This document shows positions 58,848 through 64,000 of a stretch of 64,000 nt of DNA, piece by piece. Position 1 is the stretch's first letter. Each line of letters begins with the position of its first letter. The notes beneath the pieces were generated by a model. It worked only from the letters and a program-made list of their open reading frames with translations. It had not been told where the DNA came from and searched no databases. Origin of the DNA: Physcia stellaris (taxonomy: Eukaryota; Ascomycota; Lecanoromycetes; Caliciales; Physciaceae); assembly GCA_018902385.1 (NCBI GenBank), contig JABSSW010000062.1, forward strand, positions 124,001 to 188,000, in the 5' to 3' direction. The translations under genes and the position numbers were made by a program.

Positions 58848-59664
58848 ACGATGCCCGTAGAGTGATGAAGACGGTGTCATTTACTCGCTCAGCTCGCGGG
58901 TAGCGAGCCAAGTGAATCGGGACGAGCCAAGTGAATCGGGACGAGCCAAGTGAATCGGGAGATCCTCGATTGCAAAACATTCGCTGTTCCTTGGCATTGG
59001 TCCCTTCGCCAACTCTCAAACATTACCTAATATTCGAATGACTGCAAGCGAAAGGTTGCCCCTCATTTTCAATTTGGTGAATCTTCTGCTTTAAACATTC
59101 TCGTGATTGGCTCGGTTGTCTCTAGCAGTACTGTATAGCGAACCCCCGTCGGCTCCGAGTGCAAATTACCGACGTCATTATCGTGGTCTAAAATTTTGAT
59201 CTTTTTACCTCTGATCCTATATGGCCTTTGATCACCGTCGCTAAGTAGACTGTGACTTCAAAATGTGACTGTTGACTTTGTTGAGTTACCCAATAGCTAT
59301 CCCAAAACCCAGGTATTCCAGAAATGGTATAGCCAATCGAAATCGATACAACATCCTTTTGTTCTCCTGCACGTCAGTAAATCCGGTCACTGTCTCTTCT
59401 ACAAAGTGCCCTGACTCCCTATCAGGTGATTTGCCGCATCCACCCTTTCACGGCGAAAGTGCTGCCTGCAGGATGCAGCGATCCTCGGGTCTCGGTTCTC
59501 ACGTTTCAGCTCGGCTACGGTGGCCACGGCGAGCGTGTAAGACCACACATCGCCAAATCTCTCCTCAGTATAACAGGCTGAAACCTCAACAATAGATCGT
59601 CGTAATACGACACAACTCGTTGCTACAATCATAGGCTTGGAGGGCAAGACACCTGACATCTGTC
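58848..59664. other. Intergenic with a 19-bp tandem repeat
   Basis: Just after the P450 stop lies a 19-bp unit (GACGAGCCAAGTGAATCGG) in three copies at 58902-58958. The remaining 700 bp hold no supported gene and include the SDR promoter. Confidence 0.5.
58902..58958. repeat. 19-bp tandem repeat x3
   Basis: Three adjacent copies of GACGAGCCAAGTGAATCGG; the first copy differs at one base. Confidence 0.95.
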
Positions 59665-60789
59665 ATGGCACACACTCCCAATCCCCTTCCTGACCTCCCA
59701 AGGCCAACAAAGGCATACCACAAGACCGTGTATCCCTATGTCTCTCCCTCCCGGCCAGAGCTCAATGTTTCAGGGAAGACGGTCTTTGTTACCGGAGGAG
59801 GTTCGTTATCACCCACGCCTAGGTCCTTCACTTCTTCTTGGATATTGTATGATTAATGGAAAAGTTCAGCTGGCGGCATAGGACAAGGAATCTGCAAAGC
59901 CTTCGCACAGGCGGGTATCGACCGCATAATCATTGTGGGACGAACGATGTCAACCCTTGCCAAGCTCAAGAGCGAAATGGAGTCCGAATTTCCAAAGCTA
60001 GAGATCATAGTACACGCAGCTTCCGTTACCGATGAATCTGCCATCCGATCCATCGTTCGTTCAAGCGGAAAGATTGACATCGTAGTCAGTGCTGCTGCTA
60101 TATGCCATACAACAACGCCGCCTTCAACTATCGCCGCCTCGGAGCTCTCCGAGATCCTGCAAACAAATACCGTGGGCCCTTTCCTCGTCATTAGCACGAT
60201 CCTCCACGAACGTTCCATCCGAGGCTGGGATCACGAGGTTAAGGTTATTTATGTCAGCAGCGCGTTGAGCCACACACACATCTGCCATTTGTCGGGTTAC
60301 GCGGCGAGCAAGGCAGCGATGAATTTGCTGTGCTTGCATCTCAGTATTGAGTGGGGTTCGCGTGGTGTCTCCGTCTTCGCTATCCATCCCGGCTTGATTT
60401 ATACTACATTGACTGGAAAAGTGTTTCCCAAGGATTCACCAATTTGGGAAGACGGTAAGTCTCATCTCATCACTTTTTCTTCTCCCTTTTGCCATTATTT
60501 CCGCATCCGACAACCCAAGCTCCAAAGGAGTACCATTCATGGAGATGCTGACGTATTTTATGCGAGCACAGCGAGCTTGTCAGCAGGATTCTGCGTGTGG
60601 CTGTGCCATCCCGAGGCAGCATTTCTAAGTGGTAAAGTCCTGTGGGCGCAATGGGACGTTCCGGAGCTGTTGGCGCAGAAAGAGTGGATTGAGAAGAATC
60701 CTTGGCATTTGGAGATAGGTCTTAACCTGCCAACGACAGAAAGACCGACGGAGGATTTCTTCGTTGTAGACACAAGAATTAGGAATTAA
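59665..60789 (+). CDS. Short-chain dehydrogenase/reductase (312 aa, three exons)
   Basis: Exons 59665-59800, 59870-60454 and 60572-60789. The first intron splits the cofactor loop: VFVTGG then AGGIGQGICKAFAQAG, giving TGGxGGIG once spliced. RIIIVGRTMSTL follows, then a conserved Ser region VIYVSSALSHT and the catalytic YAASK. The C-terminus (GKVLWAQWDVPELLAQKEWIE) is of the kind seen in fungal secondary-metabolism SDRs. It would reduce a carbonyl or oxidise an alcohol with NAD(P)H. The usual NNAG motif is replaced by SAAAICH, a divergence worth noting. The long frame through the third intron region is open, so an unspliced variant would also translate. Confidence 0.88.
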
Positions 60790-61955
60790 ACATAGATACA
60801 CGCTAAGAGATTGCTAATCTGTCTTCTCAACAACGAAGGCACAAAATGAATGCTACAATTATATGTTCAAAACTACAGCAATGGGTGTTATGTAGAGTAC
60901 CTCGTATGAAGCGAGACAGGCCGGACGGGCACCTCTCAAATATGCAGCCTCAACCATGCGGAATGACTCTAGATGTGTAGAGAGGTGAGACACTACTTAA
61001 ATCGTGATCCAAGACACCAAGCTTAAGCGACACAGCTAATAGAATACAGAAGATGTCACTGTCAACCCCAAAGCGAGAAGTCGCTCTCACGGAAAGACTA
61101 TCCGGGTTCCAGCGTTGGCACCCTAGTGAGTACGGATCTAGGGTTTGGACATGATCTATTGGTTGGTCATCCGTCATCGTAAATAGAGAGTATGACAAGA
61201 CAAGCTAATGTAAGTTACCCGTGGTCATTCATCCGGTTTCCGGCTCACGAGCATATGCGAGGTGAGATGCACATCTTGCAGCTCCCCCTGCATAGATGCT
61301 GTTGCCACGTGGGAGATGCAGTTCGAAAACCATCTTGCTGGTCTCTACAATGATGCACCTGATCTTGAGCTGGGGCATCGATTCCTTTTTGCTACTGCCA
61401 CAGCTGATTGCACTGAATCTCGGTGAGCGAGGTTTATCAGATATCAGCTGCGGCGTAGAGTTGTTTGATCTGACCCGCTGGTGTGGCACCTTGTATCATT
61501 TTCTTTCCAATTATAGTAACGAGTTGCCATGTTGACATCTCCCAGATTATGCTATCTCCCACCATGAGTATTATTTTGCCTAACAAAGATTTCATACTGC
61601 CACCTTTTCGCGCTTCCTACAACTTCGACTTTAGCAGTATCCGCTGAGCGAAGTCATGGTAGCTACAAAATCACAAAATGAAAGGATCAGCTGGACCATG
61701 CCTCAGCCACCATCGCTCATCTCGTAGATCGCATTCCTATCCCAGCTGCGGCGGAGTATCATATGACGAGATGAATTCTGCACAATTCGAAATGGTTGCA
61801 TCCAGAACTCCAGCGGACCTCGCCGCAGCTGAGGTCTCAAAATGGCCTTGGTACAAGGAGATCTTCCAAGACTATATAACCTGGATAAGATACCCTCCAA
61901 ACAAAATGCATCTCCCATCTTATCATTCATTCTCTGGTGTTCTAGTTCTTATACC
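60790..61955. other. Intergenic, no secure gene
   Basis: 1.2 kb. A short plus-strand stretch at about 61320-61430 (QFENHLAGLYNDAPDLELGH) looks protein-like but has no start, partner exons or family match. The rest is 5' region of the FAD oxidase gene. Confidence 0.35.
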
Positions 61956-63598
61956 ATGTCTCTCTTTTCCATTTTCAAAGCTACATTCGTGGCCAGTTTT
62001 ATTATCACTATTGCAGCCTCGCCAATTGCAAGCCTCAACAAGGACCTCAAACCACTGCTTTCACCTAATGCGGCAATTTGGTATCCTGGTTCCCAGGGCT
62101 ATATAAATGCCACCAACAGATGGAGCTCCGATACTAATCCAGGCCTTGATGTGGTGGTAGGTGTCGCAGCCGAGAAAGATGTGCAGGCGACTGTAAGTGT
62201 GAATTTTCTACCTAAACTTTGCTCTTATCATTTTGGAACCCAGCTTTCGATGTCTGGACTTGATTGTTGACCTCATGTCTCATCAGATCAAATACGCCAA
62301 CTCCCACTCCATCCCCTTTCTCGCTATCAATGGCGGCCATGGTACATCCAGTTACCTCAACAACATAAAATCAGGCATCGGAATTTACATGCGTGGCCTC
62401 AAAGGCGTCTCCCTTAACCCTCAAAACTCCTCACAAGCCATCGTCCTCGGTGGTACTATATCGGCGGAAGCTATTCAGGGGTTCACAAGCTTCAAGAAGC
62501 AATCTACAGCCGGTGGCTGCGACTGCACAGGTTTCACGTCGCCGATGCTAGGCGGTGGACACGGATGGCTTCAGTACGTCTTTTGCGCGCGCGGTTATAC
62601 AAGAGTGGAAATGCTGACTTCAATCCGTTAACAGAGGCCGCTACGGACTCATGACCGACAATCTCGTGTCGGCACGCGTAGTCCTTGCGAATGGAAGCGC
62701 AATCTCGGTTGATGCTAAACAACACTCGGATCTATACTGGGGTCTTCGAGGCGCAGGCCACAACTTCGGGATCGTCACCTCTGTCAATTACCAAGTCTAC
62801 GATACAACTCCCGAGAACGACGGGTTTGCAACCGCGACCTTCACCTTCACCCAAGACAAAATGGAAGCCGTTTTCACAATAGCAAACCGTTGGCTAGCAG
62901 AAAAACACCGTCCCATCGAACTCACGCATTACGCCATCTTCACAAATAATCCCACCATAGACCCCAAACCGATTATCATCTTCTTGGTCTATTGGCAAGG
63001 TCCTGGTCCCATCCCCTCCAAGTACTTGCAACCCCTCAACGCACTTAAGCCGGTCAGCCTTGCAAAGGCCCATGTCGATCTCCTCAGCGCGAATGCCAAC
63101 ACCGGCGCCTCACTCGACGGGCCAGCTTGCGCACACGGAAATGGAAGGCAGAGTTTCCCAGTCGACCTCGACACCTGGGATCTCCGTAATCTGCGCTCCG
63201 TGCTCAATATTTTTGCGACTTTCGCCTCCGGACCCCTTAAGAACTCGGTCATGCTTCTCGAAGGCTTCGCCACGAACCGCGTGCTCGAGATCGACCCCGC
63301 CAGCACTGCGTATGCGTATCGCGAGAGCCAGCTTCTTGCCTCGCCGCTCCTGACTTATCCGGCGGGGAATAGGACGCTGGATGCGGAGGTGGCGGCTAAA
63401 GGGAAGCAAATTCGGGCGGCGTTGGTGAAGGGCTCAGAGGGCGGGCAGCTGAGGGCATACGTGAATTATGCGAACGGTGATGAGAGTCAAGAGAGCGTGT
63501 ACGGGTATGAGAAGTGGCGGCTGGAGAGGCTGAGGGCGTTGAAGAGGAGTTATGATCCAACTGGGAGGTTTAACTTCTATGAGCCGATCAAGATTTAG
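61956..63598 (+). CDS. Secreted FAD-linked oxidase, berberine-bridge (BBE) type (495 aa, three exons)
   Basis: Exons 61956-62192, 62287-62573 and 62635-63598. ATG 61956 starts a signal peptide (MSLFSIFKATFVASFIITIAAS). The FAD-binding PP-loop region has LAINGGHGTSSYL, where the His of GGH is the usual covalent FAD attachment site. TAGGCDCTGFTSPMLGGGHGWLQGRYGL follows (parts from two exons), then ANGSAISVDAKQHSDLYWGLRGAGHNFGIV. The C-terminal BBE segment is YDPTGRFNFYEPI. Such oxidases form C-C or C-O bonds or dehydrogenate phenolics and alcohols; the leader implies action outside the cell or in vesicles. It is the last gene of the cluster in view. No lesion. Confidence 0.93.
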
Positions 63599-64000
63599 TG
63601 TTTGGTAATGTACTGTATTTTATAGACTGTCGGTGGTGTTGTGTGTACGTTATATTGTCGGAGGATAAATCTAGGCGCTTTGTATGCTTAAACTCGGGAC
63701 CATTAGGATGACAGTCATTTCGGCGGAAGTACACGTTGGGAACTAGAGTACAGAAACATCTCTGTTCCAATATCAAAAGACATCTGTAGTCCCATTTCCA
63801 GTTATGTCAAGCTACCTATTGGTAGACATGATTTTGCCGCTCCGTTCGAATGAGCAAGGTCCAGAATCGTGGGCTGACAGAGAAAGAAGACATGTCACAA
63901 AGAAGAGTGCTTCGTACTGGGCACTTCGATTGGAAATCAATTACATGAGATAGGAGGAAACCTCACAAAAAGCCTAGACTTTGGTCCTATGAAAACCTTC
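63599..64000. other. 3' flank, no gene seen
   Basis: 400 bp with no supported ORF up to the window edge. Confidence 0.4.

Noticed and set aside
61678-62106. Upstream plus-strand ORF before the FAD oxidase
   Set aside because: It overlaps the signal-peptide exon in another frame and has no family support; probably 5' UTR.
48923-63598. Naming the cluster product
   Set aside because: NR-PKS, EthD, OMT, P450, SDR and BBE genes occur in many aromatic pathways. With most of the PT missing, the cyclisation class cannot be read.

Overview
The window is nuclear DNA of a filamentous ascomycete (Pezizomycotina). Genes are broken by short GT-AG introns, mostly 45-120 bp with CT(A/G)A(C/T)-like branch points. 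The gene content is typical of such fungi: a non-reducing polyketide synthase with a SAT domain, a Peroxidase_2 heme-thiolate protein, a FAS1 (fasciclin) GPI-type protein, a GH35 beta-galactosidase, an NmrA-like reductase and several small secreted proteins. I cannot place it below that level from sequence alone. All gene models are my own splice reconstructions; where I give exon lengths, the summed exons keep the reading frame. No rRNA, tRNA or CRISPR array was found.

Layout. 0-7 kb: two small secreted proteins and a large secreted GH35 beta-galactosidase. 7-16 kb: a small charged hypothetical protein, a decayed ORF region with an out-of-frame 77-bp duplication, an acidic RING protein, a GNAT acetyltransferase, a Peroxidase_2 protein and a hypothetical gene with an in-frame stop. 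17-26 kb: a secreted protein of 437 aa, a bacterial-type tungstate-binding-protein homologue that carries introns, and an NmrA-like gene split by a 672-bp TIR element with TA target duplication. 26-43.6 kb: a small secreted protein, an 828-aa Ser/Thr-rich surface protein in six exons, an ankyrin protein, a type-B carboxylesterase, an FAD monooxygenase with a frameshift, a small secreted protein, a fasciclin protein and a single-pass membrane protein. 43.6-48.9 kb: a coiled-coil relic with C-to-T type stops, a SET/MYND protein with a frameshift and a repeat-rich gene desert.

48.9-63.6 kb is a secondary-metabolite gene cluster: NR-PKS (-), EthD-domain protein (+), O-methyltransferase (-), cytochrome P450 (+), SDR (+) and a secreted berberine-bridge-type FAD oxidase (+). 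All five tailoring genes look intact. The PKS has lost its whole malonyl-acyltransferase domain and the N-terminal half of its product-template domain, has an in-frame stop at that junction, and has a separate one-base frameshift between SAT and KS. This is the most striking feature: a complete-looking tailoring set around a broken core enzyme. The divergent PKS/EthD promoter holds a duplicated module of about 50 bp, each copy with a CCG...CGG inverted repeat of the kind bound by Zn2Cys6 regulators.

Across the window at least six genes carry lesions (TE insertion, stops, one-base frameshifts). Three of the frameshifts lie at G or C homopolymers and all three are one base short, so base-calling error must be excluded before calling those genes dead.
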